DNA of 64,000 nt from CAYJLF01 sp964371055 (GTDB taxonomy: Bacteria; Eisenbacteria; RBG-16-71-46; CAIMUX01). The stretch covers positions 62,001-126,000 of the forward strand of contig CAYJLF010000002.1 in assembly GCA_964371055.1 (NCBI GenBank), in the 5' to 3' direction. Position numbers and translations under genes: made by a program. Below the pieces are notes generated by a model, which was not told where the DNA came from, made no database searches, and saw only the letters and a list, made by a program, of their open reading frames with translations. Below are positions 41,421 to 50,543 of the stretch, piece after piece. How positions within the stretch are numbered: the first letter of the stretch is position 1; each line of letters starts with the position of its first letter.

Positions 41421-42221
41421 ATGCGTGGACTGCGAATTCTCGCGGCGATGGGACTCTGCGCCGCGGCCATCACAGCACAAGCCAGCACTCTGAACCTGGA
41501 CTTCACCTTCCGTGACTTCCGCGCCGGGCACACCGGCCTGGGCGTTCCGGCGGCGGGTGAGTTCGCCGAGTTCGAGGGTGCGGTGACCGGTCTGAAGACC
41601 GGTCTCGTCTCATCGACCCTGGTCGGCGGAACGCCGATGTACGTCGGGCCCGGGACCGGCGGCGGCGCGGTCGCGTCCGGATCCATCAACAGCGATGCCA
41701 CCTTTCAGGGCTGGTGGACGACGACTGCCGGCGTGAACGAGGAGATCAGCAAGACCCTCACGCTGGATGAGACCTTGCCTGGCATCTTCACCTACGACAA
41801 CCCCAGCTTCTTCCTCATCGACGGAGAGGGCTTCGGCAACGAGGGGAACGCTCACAACTACCACTTCACGGCTCAGTTCAACGGCTCGTTCACCTACCAG
41901 CCGGGGCAGTCGTTCTACTTCCGTGGCGACGACGACCTGTTCGTCTACATCGATGACGACCTGGTCATCGATCTCGGCGGCGTCCATGCGCCCGAGGAGG
42001 CCTTCGTCAACCTGGACCTTCTGGGACTGACCGCGGACGAGACCTATTCGTTCGATCTCTTCTTCGCGGAGCGCCACACGACGCAGTCGAACTTCAAGAT
42101 GGAGACTTCCATCGAGCTGATCTCGGATCCGGTGCCGGAGCCGTCCACCTTCGCGCTGTTCGCGCTGGGCATGGGCCTGGCCGGATTCGGCGGCTGGCGG
42201 ATGCGGCGGAAGTCCTCCTGA
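41421..42221 (+). CDS. Fibro-slime domain protein with PEP-CTERM sorting tail
   Basis: 266 residues. Signal peptide MRGLRILAAMGLCAAAITAQA, then a fibro-slime (PA14-like) beta-sandwich: LDFTFRDFRAGH near the start, FYFRGDDDLFVYIDDDLVIDLGGVH in the centre, and SFDLFFAERHTTQSNFKMETS near the end, the last two being hallmarks. The C-terminus is VPEPSTFALFALGMGLAGFGGWRMRRK, a PEP-CTERM signal for exosortase processing. It likely belongs to the extracellular matrix. A leader of about 370 bases with promoter and hairpin candidates precedes it, and a good terminator follows. Confidence 0.9.
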   Translation: MRGLRILAAMGLCAAAITAQASTLNLDFTFRDFRAGHTGLGVPAAGEFAEFEGAVTGLKTGLVSSTLVGGTPMYVGPGTGGGAVASGSINSDATFQGWWTTTAGVNEEISKTLTLDETLPGIFTYDNPSFFLIDGEGFGNEGNAHNYHFTAQFNGSFTYQPGQSFYFRGDDDLFVYIDDDLVIDLGGVHAPEEAFVNLDLLGLTADETYSFDLFFAERHTTQSNFKMETSIELISDPVPEPSTFALFALGMGLAGFGGWRMRRKSS

Positions 42222-42261
42222 CCTCCACGACTCCAGTCTGAGTCAGACACGCGCGCTGCAG

Positions 42262-42295
42262 CGGCCGTTCTCCGATCCGGAGGACGGCCGTTCTT
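42262..42295 (+). terminator. Intrinsic terminator after the fibro-slime gene
   Basis: CGGCCGT-T-CTCCG, loop atc, CGGAG-G-ACGGCCG: a 13-pair stem (one T.G wobble) followed by TTCTT. It may also serve the opposing membrane-protein gene ending at 42323. Confidence 0.85.
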
Positions 42296-42322
42296 ATGAC
42301 CGGAGCGAGAGAGATCCGCGCC

Positions 42323-44380
42323 TCAGTTCTCCTCGAGACGGCGCAGGAGATCGAGACCCCTCCGCACCGCAGGATGGTCCGGCTGGATCGCCCGGGCCGC
42401 CTCGACGGCTGCTCGCGCGGCTGGAAGGTCGCCCCGCCGTTGATGGAGATCCGCGAGCAGGAGCAGGGGTTCCACCCGGCGCGGCGCGGAGTTCAGAAGA
42501 CCGGTGATCTCCCCCTCGGCTTCGACCAGTTTCTCCGCGCGCAACAAGGTCGCGGCGAGGAGCAGGCGCGCGTCGAGGGAAGTCGGATCGAGCTGGATCG
42601 CCTGCCGCATCCACTCCACCCCTTCGGCGCTTCGGCCCGCCGCATCGAGCAGCTGACCGAGTGCCACGAGCAGGAACTTGTCCCGACGAGCGACCTCGGC
42701 CATCGCGGTCATCGCCCCGATCGCCTGAGTGAGCTCCGCGGGCGGAGCTTTCTCCACGAACGCCCGAATCGAATCGACCGACAGGAGGCTCGGATCGAGA
42801 GGGGAGCCGAATCGGTCTAGAAGTGCCCGATTCGACGGCACGTGGCGCGCGTAGACCAAGGCGTTGTGGCTGAGAAAGACACAACTCCACTCCGGATCGG
42901 TGCGCAGCCGGCGGCGAAGACCGAAGTCACCGGCCGGTCCCGGCCGCTGGTCGACGATCGCCAGAGTGATGCCGTACTCCCGGCACGCCTCGTCCCATCC
43001 CTCGCCCGTGGTCAGCATCCGTCCATAGGCGTCGAGGAAGCCCGGGGGGAAGACATCGAGCCGGCCATCGATGTAGACCTGCCTCTCCGGCCAGAGCTGG
43101 TGGATGAGATAGCCGCCAAAACCGAGGAGGTTGAAGAGCCGCCCCTCGACGTCAGCCTGACGCAGGAAGAGCGCAGCCTGATCCGGCACCATCGTCTGAG
43201 AGATCCCGAGTCCCGCCCGTCGAGTTCCCTCGCGTCCCATCGGGATGCCCCCGCGGAGGGCCGCGACGGCCAGGGCGGCCGAGAGGATGATGACGATGGC
43301 GGGGAGGCCGAGCGCGCCCCCCCGGCGTCGTCCCAGCCAGGCTCCATGCAGCCCGATCAGGGCCGGCACGAGCACGGCGAGTTCGGTGACTCCGCGCACC
43401 GCGCGAATCCCCATCAGGCCGAAGGCGAGGCCGGGAAGCAAAAGAGCCCAGACCACGCGTCGTCCGGAACCGACGAGTATCACCCCGAGCAGCAGCGCCA
43501 GCACGAGAAGGTCCGTGAGGAAGAGCGCGCCCCGGTAGTCGGGATGAAAGATCGGCCGCAACTCGACGATCCCCCGGCGGACCTCGGGTCGGGCGATGAG
43601 CTGGAACGGGTAGAGAAAAGCATGCACATGGTTTGGATTCAGCAGGGTGACCGCCGCCAGGAGGACGAAGAAGAGACGGCGGTCGCGGGTCAGGAGATGG
43701 GACCGAGAGTCGACGAGCCGGGTCGGTCGATCGCCGAAGGCCTCCCCGATCCAGTAGAGCGCGACCAGCGCGAGGCCGAGCACGAACCCGGAGTGCAGAT
43801 TGGCCCACAGGATGAAGAGCGGGATCAGGGCCAGCCGGTATCGCCTCCGAGGCCGCGGGGAGCCGGTCGCACTCTCCAGGCGAAGCAGAAGAAGGGTGGC
43901 GGCGAGGAGTACGGCCGTGAAGAGATGGGGGCGGGCGAAGGCCCGCGTGGCGAGCAGCGGGGCGGCCAGCAGCAGGCCGAGTGCCGTCGGCGCCAACCGA
44001 TCACGAGGCCGATCGCCGACGAGGGCCGCCCAGGCTCCCAGGCCGAGCGCGGCGAGGACGAGGAGGGCCTTCAGGGCCAGGAGCAGGTTCACGCCACCGG
44101 CGCGGTGCACGCTGTAGAGGATCACCTCGGTGAGCCACTCGTGCGTCACCCAGGGACGTCCCTCGGCCGTGTAGGTGAAGGGATCGGTTCGGGGAATCGT
44201 CTGTTGCGTGACGATGACCTCGCCGGTCTTGAGATGCCACCAGATGTCGGGATCGGGGTCGGGAAAGACGGCCAGGAGGCCGGCGACCACGAGAGCCAGG
44301 AGCGAGGCGACGATGGCGGGGCGGGCGTCGGGCGACGGCACAGGCCGGACGGCGGGCGATGGGGTACTCGTTCGTTTCAT
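42323..44380 (-). CDS. Polytopic membrane protein with C-terminal TPRs
   Basis: 685 residues. After a short N-terminal tail come about ten membrane helices (about residues 20-400) and the stretch DPDIWWHLKTGEVIV...IPRTDPFTYT...WVTHEWLTEV, a motif pattern seen in a family of uncharacterised membrane proteins with GT-C-like topology. Then comes an extracytoplasmic portion (YIDGRLDVFP) and C-terminal TPRs (GRSAEGVEWMRQAIQLDPTSLDARLLL). A transferase or O-antigen-type role is possible but not shown. The ATG at 44380 is favoured by GAGGAG 6 bases upstream. It is convergent with the fibro-slime gene and divergent from the acetyltransferase gene. Confidence 0.75.
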   Translation of the reverse strand: MKRTSTPSPAVRPVPSPDARPAIVASLLALVVAGLLAVFPDPDPDIWWHLKTGEVIVTQQTIPRTDPFTYTAEGRPWVTHEWLTEVILYSVHRAGGVNLLLALKALLVLAALGLGAWAALVGDRPRDRLAPTALGLLLAAPLLATRAFARPHLFTAVLLAATLLLLRLESATGSPRPRRRYRLALIPLFILWANLHSGFVLGLALVALYWIGEAFGDRPTRLVDSRSHLLTRDRRLFFVLLAAVTLLNPNHVHAFLYPFQLIARPEVRRGIVELRPIFHPDYRGALFLTDLLVLALLLGVILVGSGRRVVWALLLPGLAFGLMGIRAVRGVTELAVLVPALIGLHGAWLGRRRGGALGLPAIVIILSAALAVAALRGGIPMGREGTRRAGLGISQTMVPDQAALFLRQADVEGRLFNLLGFGGYLIHQLWPERQVYIDGRLDVFPPGFLDAYGRMLTTGEGWDEACREYGITLAIVDQRPGPAGDFGLRRRLRTDPEWSCVFLSHNALVYARHVPSNRALLDRFGSPLDPSLLSVDSIRAFVEKAPPAELTQAIGAMTAMAEVARRDKFLLVALGQLLDAAGRSAEGVEWMRQAIQLDPTSLDARLLLAATLLRAEKLVEAEGEITGLLNSAPRRVEPLLLLADLHQRRGDLPAARAAVEAARAIQPDHPAVRRGLDLLRRLEEN

Positions 44381-44659
44381 GCGTCTCCTCGTCCCGGCGC
44401 ACGGATGCGCACGCTCCAGAAAAGAGGTGCGCACGGCATCTCCGTTCGAGGGCCCGGGACGTCCATCGATCCGGGCCATCCGCAGTCCGGGGATTGTCGA
44501 GCCGGGCGGCCGGGAGTGTCAACGGGCCGCGGCGGCGGCGGCCAGACACGGCGGCTGGGCCCGGCGGTGGCGGCGATCGTCGGTTCTGTTCTACCATCAC
44601 CGGGGTCCGGCCGCGCTCCGGGCCCGCGAGGCCCGGCACTCACAGAAGAGGAGTCAAGC

Positions 44660-45874
44660 ATGAGCCTCGTCGTGACCCCGTGCACCTCCGTCGACGAATT
44701 GCGCCTGGCGCTCCAGCCGATCATCCACTACTTCGGATCGAGACCCACGGACGAAGACCTCACGCGGTTCCAGCGCGTCTTCGAGACCCCCCGGATGCAG
44801 GCCGCACGGGTCGATGACGCCATCGTCGGCGGTGCCGGTGCGTACACCTTTGAACTGACGGTGCCGGGCGGGCGGGTGCCGGCCGCCGGCGTCACCTGTG
44901 TGGGTGTGCTGCCGACCCATCGGCGGCGCGGCGTCCTGCGCGCGATGATGCACGCGCAACTCGAGGAGATCCACGGGCGCGGCGAACCGATCGCCTACCT
45001 GTGGGCCTCGGAGGAGACGATCTACGGCCGGTATGGCTACGGCCTCGCCTCGATGAGCGGCGAGATCGACCTGCCGAAGTCCGCCACGTCGTTCGCCAGA
45101 CCGTTCGAGCGGCGAGGGGAGGCCCGCCTCCTCGAAGAGGAGGAAGCATGTGCGCCGATCGCCGAGGTCTATGAACGCGTGCGAGGGGAGTATCCGGGGA
45201 TGTTCTCCCGGTCAGAGGAGTGGTGGCGGGCGCGCCGGTTGGCCGATCCCGAAAGCCGTCGGCAGGGGGGTGGCGTGCTCCACCGTGTCGTCTTGACCAT
45301 CGATGATCGACCGGAAGGGTACGCGCTCTACCGGGTCAACCAGCGTTTCGAAGGTGGCGTGACGGCCGGCCACCTCGATGTCGTCGAGGCAGTCGGAAGC
45401 TCGCTGGAAGCGACACGGGAGATCTGGCGTCTGCTGCTCGACCTCGATTGGGTCGATCGAGTGAAGGCGTACCAACTGCCGCCCGACCATCCGCTCTTCT
45501 TCCTGCTCGCCCGCCCGCGGTCGATGCGCTATCGCATGGGGGATGCGCTCTGGGTGCGCATGGTCGACGTGGTCGCGGGGCTCTCGGCGCGGAATCTCGG
45601 GCTCGGTGATCCGGTGGTGATCGAGATCAGCGATCCGATCTGCCCCTGGAATGCGGGGCGCTTCGAGATCGGGGGCGGCGGCGTCCAGAAGACATCCCGC
45701 CCGGCCGATCTGACGCTGGAGATCGACGCCCTCGGTTCGATCTATCTCGGAGGAATCAGCGTCTCCCAGCTCGTGCGGGCGGGGCGGATCGAGGAACGGC
45801 GGGAGGGAGCGGCGGTTCGGGCGGACGCGTTGTTCCGCCACGATCCCGCACCGTGGTGCCCGGAGATTTTCTAG
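44660..45874 (+). CDS. Eis-like GNAT acetyltransferase
   Basis: 404 residues, as in Eis proteins (about 400). Eis acetylates amines, including aminoglycosides in mycobacteria, from acetyl-CoA. The N-terminal GNAT part has the CoA loop TCVGVLPTHRRRGVLRAMM and the YGRYGYG segment whose Tyr matches the catalytic Tyr of Eis. A second GNAT-like part follows (about 170-290), then an SCP2-like C-terminal domain. The protein ends in Phe, matching the C-terminal carboxylate used by Eis. Whether it acts on antibiotics, polyamines or proteins is not decided by sequence. GAGGAG is 6 bases before the ATG. It is divergent from the membrane TPR gene. Confidence 0.88.
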   Translation: MSLVVTPCTSVDELRLALQPIIHYFGSRPTDEDLTRFQRVFETPRMQAARVDDAIVGGAGAYTFELTVPGGRVPAAGVTCVGVLPTHRRRGVLRAMMHAQLEEIHGRGEPIAYLWASEETIYGRYGYGLASMSGEIDLPKSATSFARPFERRGEARLLEEEEACAPIAEVYERVRGEYPGMFSRSEEWWRARRLADPESRRQGGGVLHRVVLTIDDRPEGYALYRVNQRFEGGVTAGHLDVVEAVGSSLEATREIWRLLLDLDWVDRVKAYQLPPDHPLFFLLARPRSMRYRMGDALWVRMVDVVAGLSARNLGLGDPVVIEISDPICPWNAGRFEIGGGGVQKTSRPADLTLEIDALGSIYLGGISVSQLVRAGRIEERREGAAVRADALFRHDPAPWCPEIF

Positions 45875-45890
45875 ACGGCCGTTTCCCGGG

Positions 45891-46655
45891 CTACTTCCCG
45901 AACTTCATCTTCTCGGTTTTGTAGCCGGCGGGTACCGCGAAGGTCTCCGCCGGTACCGGTCCCTTGGCGACGCGGACCAGTTCGGTTCGCCAGACTTCCT
46001 TGTCGCCCGAGCGATGGATTGTGAGCACCGGCATGCCGGGAACATCGTCCGGACCCGGATTCTCGAAATCCTTCACCATCTCCCGCATCGAGTCCATGCC
46101 CGGAAGCATGGTGCGCATGAACTCTGCCAGCTCCTTGAAGACGGCGTAGTCCGCCGAACCAAGCCCGAGGCCCTTCACATCGGTCGCCCACACCTCGGTC
46201 TCGTCCTTGCTGCCGTCGGTCGTGACCAGGTATCCGGTCGTGGCGAAGCCGTTGATGGTCTTGGTCGAGCCGAGGCTCTTGACCGTCCGCTTCGCGTTCC
46301 CGGAGCCCATCTGGCCTTTCATCGCCGCCTGCATCTTTTCCCGGGCCGCGGCCGGGAGGGTCTCCATCATCTTGCTCACCTCGGCCATCTGCTCGCCGAT
46401 CGCCTTGGCATCGGCTTCGGTGACCTCGGTGCAGGTCTTCTTCTTGCTGTCGAGCATCCGCAGCACCTTCTCCTGGCCGAGGAAGATCATCCCGCCCTGG
46501 GAGAAGGTCGACGCCATCTTGTGCTCGGAGAGGTAGGTGTTCATCGGGTCGCCGTTGTGTTTCATCTCGATCGTGAGATCGGCCCACGCGAGCGGAGCGA
46601 CGGCCGGCAGGGCCAGGACGGCGACCAACAGGAGGATGGACTTCCGCGACTTCAT
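45891..46655 (-). CDS. DUF4412-like secreted protein
   Basis: 254 residues. Signal peptide (MKSRKSILLLVAVLALPAVAPLAWA), then a beta-rich body: LTIEMKHNGDP, a MASTFSQGGMIFLGQEKVLRMLDSKKKT segment, a helical Met/Lys-rich middle, then TKTINGFATTGYLVTT, which is typical of DUF4412 and related outer-membrane-lipid-linked proteins. The start at 46655 has GGAAAGG upstream. It faces the Eis-like gene with 16 bases between stops, which leaves little room for a terminator. The role is not known. Confidence 0.7.
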   Translation of the reverse strand: MKSRKSILLLVAVLALPAVAPLAWADLTIEMKHNGDPMNTYLSEHKMASTFSQGGMIFLGQEKVLRMLDSKKKTCTEVTEADAKAIGEQMAEVSKMMETLPAAAREKMQAAMKGQMGSGNAKRTVKSLGSTKTINGFATTGYLVTTDGSKDETEVWATDVKGLGLGSADYAVFKELAEFMRTMLPGMDSMREMVKDFENPGPDDVPGMPVLTIHRSGDKEVWRTELVRVAKGPVPAETFAVPAGYKTEKMKFGK

Positions 46656-46711
46656 GTCTGCTTTCCTTTCCTTATGCCGCACCTCCGGCCGCTCGGCCGC
46701 CGCGTCCCGGA

Positions 46712-48733
46712 TCAGCGGACGATGACCAGCCGTTCCGAGCGGGGCGCGACGCCGGGGAGCGTCAGCCGCAGGAAGTAGACTCCCGGAGCGAGCCTTTGTC
46801 CATTCTCCGCGCGTCCATCCCAGCGGACTGCGTGCGTGCCGGGCGCGAGCGTCGGGGTCGCGAGTGAAGCCACCGAGCGCCCGGCCGCGTCGAACACCTC
46901 CAACCGCAGGTGCGCCGCCCGCGCCAGATCGAACCGCAGGTCGGTCCAGGACTCCAGCGGATTCGGCGCCGGCGGCAGGAGGCGTGTGACCAGGGGAGTG
47001 GACGGCGTGGGAACCGTCGCGCCGCTTGCGACTCGTGCTCGCAGCGTGTAGCGAAGCGCTGGCTGGTCCAGCGCGCCCGGGAGGGGCTCGTCCGCACTGG
47101 CGAACGTGAGGACCGCTTCATAGGTCGAATCGAACATCGCGGCGCCGTCGTCGAAGAAGAGAGTCCAGCGCGCTCCCGTGCCTGCGACCAGGATCGGTTC
47201 GAAGCCGGGCAGAGAGAAGATCCCGCCGCCCCCCGCGATGTCTGCGCCGGTCACGGCCAGCCTCGCCTGCTCGTTGTCCCAGCCGAGGTTGTGCACCACG
47301 GTGGTCATGGTCGGGAACTCACCGGGAGCGTGCGTGCCGAAGTCGAGCGTCTGCTCGGTCACGAGACTCAGGGAGTCGAGAGATGCCCGGGCATGGTCGA
47401 GGACCGTGCCGGAGAGCTCGATTGTTCGCACCGGATCATCGGGAGCATCGGAAAGGACGGTGAGGTTCCCCGACTTCCATCCGACGGCGTCCGCGTTCAT
47501 CGCGATCATCGCCGCGACCGATCCTCCCGCCGGCACCGCCAGCGTCGCGGGCGCGCCGAATCCGTCCGGCGCCTGCAGGGTGCAGTTCAGGGAGTCGGCC
47601 GGCGGGACCGTGGGGTTCTCGAACGTCAGGTCGAGCCACGAGGGGGGCGCCCCCACGATGACCGGGGAAAAGGCCAGGTCGGGATCGTGGTCGATCTTCG
47701 CGGGAAGTTGCAGGTCGATCCGCAGCGGCAGGTGGTCGCTGGCGAGCTGGAGAGCGCTGGCGTAGGCGGCTCCCTCCGGGATCGTCGGGGCGTCAGTGAT
47801 GTTGCGATTGAGATGGAGGCCGTCCTGACCGACCGCGAGGCAGGTACCCGGCAGGACCGCGAGCCCGTGGGGGGTGCCGAGCGAATAGGTCGGCAGGATG
47901 AAGTCGAACCGGTCGTCCATTCCGCCCGTCGCGGCGCCGCTGGCGCATGATCCTGACAGGCAGGGCGACTGGGTGTGGTACGGCGCGTATGCCTGGTTGT
48001 CGTGCCACTCTCCGGCCGGGAGCAGATCGAAGAGACGCCCGGTGTTGTTGGACTGGAACTCCAGGAGCTTGGCATACCCCGGTTCGGTGCTCTGCCGGTA
48101 GAAGTTGAGGTCGCCGCAGAGGATCGCGTGCGTGCCGGGCGGCATGGCGTTCAGGCTGTCGCGGATGCCGATGCACTCCGCCAGGCGCTGAGACTCGTAG
48201 CCGGTCGAAGCCTTGAGATGGGCCGTGTAGATCCGCAACTCCGTCGATGGGGAGGCATATCCGACCGGGCGCAGTCGGTAGACGTGAATGTAGCGGAGGG
48301 GATCGGCCGGGTACGGATAGAAGGCCCACTGCCCCAGGAAGACGAGTTTGGACGGTTTGTAGAAGATCGACGCGTCGGTGTCGTTGCCATCGATGAACGG
48401 CACCGTCGCCCATTGCCCGGGCTCCAGCACATTCAGGACTTCGGTCACAAACTGGTTCGGGCCGTTCGCGTTGTTGACCTCCTGCGCCACGATCAGGTCA
48501 GCGCCCAGCGGGCCGAGGATGGTCCGGTAGTGGGGTGCGCGCAGCGTCCCGGTGTTGCCGGGGTAGTTCAGAAGGTTGTAGTCGACGATCCGCAAGGCCC
48601 AAGCCGCGTCGGCCGGGAGGAGCAGAGCGACGATGAGGATCATGACGGCGACGAACGATAGTTCGGTGCCGAACTTCCGACGGCGATCACGCCGTCGACC
48701 AAGTTTGGGGAATGATTTCGGGAGCAGCGGCAT
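46712..48733 (-). CDS. Secreted endonuclease/exonuclease/phosphatase-family enzyme with Ig domains and sorting tail
   Basis: 673 residues. A long-n-region signal peptide (about 1-46, ending AAWA) precedes an EEP domain (about 48-345): NLLNYPG, IVAQEVNN with the metal Glu, LKASTGY, CGDLNFYR (GDxN motif) and SDHLPL near its end. These are the catalytic residues of DNase I/sphingomyelinase-like enzymes and all are present. Two Ig-like domains follow (about 345-565), then an FlgD/T9SS-type tail (NPLESWTDLRFDLARAAHLRLEVFDAAGRSV...GVYFLRLTLPG). It is probably surface-displayed or released and cleaves nucleic acid or phosphodiesters. Confidence 0.85.
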   Translation of the reverse strand: MPLLPKSFPKLGRRRDRRRKFGTELSFVAVMILIVALLLPADAAWALRIVDYNLLNYPGNTGTLRAPHYRTILGPLGADLIVAQEVNNANGPNQFVTEVLNVLEPGQWATVPFIDGNDTDASIFYKPSKLVFLGQWAFYPYPADPLRYIHVYRLRPVGYASPSTELRIYTAHLKASTGYESQRLAECIGIRDSLNAMPPGTHAILCGDLNFYRQSTEPGYAKLLEFQSNNTGRLFDLLPAGEWHDNQAYAPYHTQSPCLSGSCASGAATGGMDDRFDFILPTYSLGTPHGLAVLPGTCLAVGQDGLHLNRNITDAPTIPEGAAYASALQLASDHLPLRIDLQLPAKIDHDPDLAFSPVIVGAPPSWLDLTFENPTVPPADSLNCTLQAPDGFGAPATLAVPAGGSVAAMIAMNADAVGWKSGNLTVLSDAPDDPVRTIELSGTVLDHARASLDSLSLVTEQTLDFGTHAPGEFPTMTTVVHNLGWDNEQARLAVTGADIAGGGGIFSLPGFEPILVAGTGARWTLFFDDGAAMFDSTYEAVLTFASADEPLPGALDQPALRYTLRARVASGATVPTPSTPLVTRLLPPAPNPLESWTDLRFDLARAAHLRLEVFDAAGRSVASLATPTLAPGTHAVRWDGRAENGQRLAPGVYFLRLTLPGVAPRSERLVIVR

Positions 48734-49215
48734 GGCGATCGTCCTCGGGGAGGGAGCGGACGGTCCGGGGTGGAGGTCTCCGGTTCGGACCTACGACTCT
48801 TGAGACATCCCAGATAGTCTACGGCATCCCGGTGCCCGAGGACAAGGCGGGTCCCGGCATTCGGCGCCCGATTCATGAGGCGGGCGGGAGCCGCCGCGCG
48901 GCGAGGGCGGTCGGGAAGCTTCCCCACGCCACGGAGCGACCCCATCATTCTGATCGACGCCGTGGCCAGCCGCTCATTCGCTAATTGCCTCAACTACAAT
49001 GAGTTGAAGCGTTTCGTTCTTGGCGCGGGAATTGCATCTTCAAGCCCAGGGGTGGGGAGCCAGGAGGCGCTGGCCGCGCGACTCTCGACGCCGGGAGTCG
49101 ATGCGAGCGAGCGCGAGCACGAACGGAAGAGAGTCGACGCCATCGTCGGCTGAATGACGGAAGGCAGACACGGCGCGCACGCCTGAGCGATGAGCGCGGA
49201 ACGGAGAGGTCATCG
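48734..49215. other. Divergent intergenic region with a sigma-54-type promoter
   Basis: 482 bases between the nuclease gene (minus) and the DUF883 gene (plus). It contains the sigma-54 promoter match at 49021-49036 and locally A+T-rich sequence at 48975-49015. I see no small gene with a convincing start here. The nuclease leader lies at its left edge (GAGGA about 9 bases before its ATG). Confidence 0.5.
49021..49036 (+). promoter_or_regulatory. Sigma-54 (RpoN) -24/-12 promoter
   Basis: TGGCGCGGGAATTGCA. Against TGGCAC-N5-TTGCA it matches 5 of 6 in the -24 box and all of TTGCA in the -12 box with correct spacing, and is preceded by a T. Transcription would start near 49047 and reach the DUF883 gene after a leader of about 170 bases. 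An enhancer-binding activator would be needed. Confidence 0.65.
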
Positions 49216-49563
49216 ATGTTGGACACAGGTACCGCGGCGACGGGCACGAACAAGAAGGAGACCGACCACGGTTTCCAGAACGACGTGGAGCGGCTCGGCC
49301 AGGACGTCGGGCAGTTGCGCGATGACCTCGCCGGGATTGTGAGGAGCACGGGCGATGCGGCCCAGACCGGAGTGGCCGCGGCCCGGGAGAGCGCGAAGAG
49401 GGGATTCGAGGCCGCGAAGACCGAGAGCCGGCGTGCAGTGACGACGATTCGCGGCCGCCTGGCGGACCACCCGGGGGCTGTGGTGGGGGTCGCGGTCGGC
49501 GTCGGCATCTGCATCGGACTGATCGGCGCGGCCCTCGCGCGATCGAGTCGAGGCGCGTCGTAG
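49216..49563 (+). CDS. DUF883/YqjD-ElaB-family membrane-anchored protein
   Basis: 115 residues. A long charged amphipathic helix (about 20-80, with heptad-like Gln/Asp/Glu/Arg and Ala) ends in a single membrane segment (about 88-108, AVVGVAVGVGICIGLIGAAL) and a short basic tail. This is the layout of ElaB/YqjD proteins, which anchor at the membrane and bind ribosomes in stationary phase. GGAGAGG is 7 bases before the ATG. A sigma-54-type promoter lies upstream, so stress or nutrient control is likely. Confidence 0.85.
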   Translation: MLDTGTAATGTNKKETDHGFQNDVERLGQDVGQLRDDLAGIVRSTGDAAQTGVAAARESAKRGFEAAKTESRRAVTTIRGRLADHPGAVVGVAVGVGICIGLIGAALARSSRGAS

Positions 49564-49637
49564 AGAGCGACGACCTTCAGATAGAGCAACTTCTGAGAAC
49601 CATTCCTCGGAGCTTCGAGGAGGAGAAGAGGTTTCCA

Positions 49638-50513
49638 TTGCGAATCATGCGATTCATGTCTGTAGCGCCGATGCGCTTGCTGGGGATCGCCCTGGTCCTC
49701 GGCCTCGGCGTGTTCGGGTGCAGCGACGACGATACGACGGCGCCGCCTGAGGTGTTTGCGCCTCCGACCGCCCTCACCGCCAGCAACGGCCACCAGCAGA
49801 TCGTGGTTCACTGGGCGGCCAGCCCGGATGAAGCGTCGAGCACCTTCAAGCGATACAACATCTATCGGGGGCCGTCGAGCCTGCTGACCACGGACGCGTC
49901 ACAACTTGAGCAGCTCGGGTACAGGATCGGGACGGCCACCGCCGGAGTGGATTCCTTCCAGGCCACCGTCGGGAACGGAACTCTGTACTACTTCCATGTC
50001 CGTGCCGAGAAGGAGAATGGCACTCTGAGCGGGGCGACCAACGAAGTCCAGGCGGCAGGTCGTCAGGAAGGGGCCGGCAGGATCCTGGAGGAGTTCGACG
50101 CGGACGGAGACAGCGGCTTCGACTTCTCGAGTGGCCAGTCGGTCTCCCTCGACAATGACAATCCGGATCGCTTCGTGCTCACGGACATCTATCTCGGGAC
50201 CGGAGCGGCGGACGACGCGTCGACCGCGGTGCTGAGCCTCAAGAGCCCGGCGCTGCTGGTCCGACTGAACAGCGAGTGGGCCAATCACACCGGGAGCATC
50301 AAGTTCCTGGGGACGGACTGGGAGGCCAGCACGACGACGGATGCAGGATGGTCCACGCAGCTGGATGTTCTGGTCGGGGCCGTCTACGCCGTCAAGACGC
50401 CCGGTGGGAACTACGCCAAGCTGAGGGTAGCGTCGGTCTCCGGTCTCGCCGGTTCCCGAAGCATCAACTTTCAGTACGCTTTCCAGCCGACGCCAAGCTT
50501 GATTCAGTTCTGA
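49638..50513 (+). CDS. Lipoprotein with fibronectin-type III-like domain
   Basis: 291 residues from a TTG with GAGGAGGAGAAGAGG upstream; an ATG 9 bases later is the alternative. A lipobox ends GVFGCSDDD (Cys near residue 28). Residues about 42-140 look like one FnIII domain (PTALTASNGHQQIVVHWAAS...YNIYRG...YYFHVRAEK). The C-terminal half is an uncharacterised beta-rich domain (DIYLGTGAADDAS...GSIKFLG...NFQYAFQP). It is presumably a surface or periplasmic binding protein. A strong terminator follows the stop. Confidence 0.75.
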   Translation: MRIMRFMSVAPMRLLGIALVLGLGVFGCSDDDTTAPPEVFAPPTALTASNGHQQIVVHWAASPDEASSTFKRYNIYRGPSSLLTTDASQLEQLGYRIGTATAGVDSFQATVGNGTLYYFHVRAEKENGTLSGATNEVQAAGRQEGAGRILEEFDADGDSGFDFSSGQSVSLDNDNPDRFVLTDIYLGTGAADDASTAVLSLKSPALLVRLNSEWANHTGSIKFLGTDWEASTTTDAGWSTQLDVLVGAVYAVKTPGGNYAKLRVASVSGLAGSRSINFQYAFQPTPSLIQF

Positions 50514-50543
50514 GTCAGCACGCGGTCGCCAACCGCGGAGAGT

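Noticed and set aside
42842..44659. Long in-frame upstream extension of the Eis-like gene
   Set aside because: It is antisense to the membrane TPR gene and lacks protein character; the ATG at 44660 with GAGGAG fits Eis length exactly.
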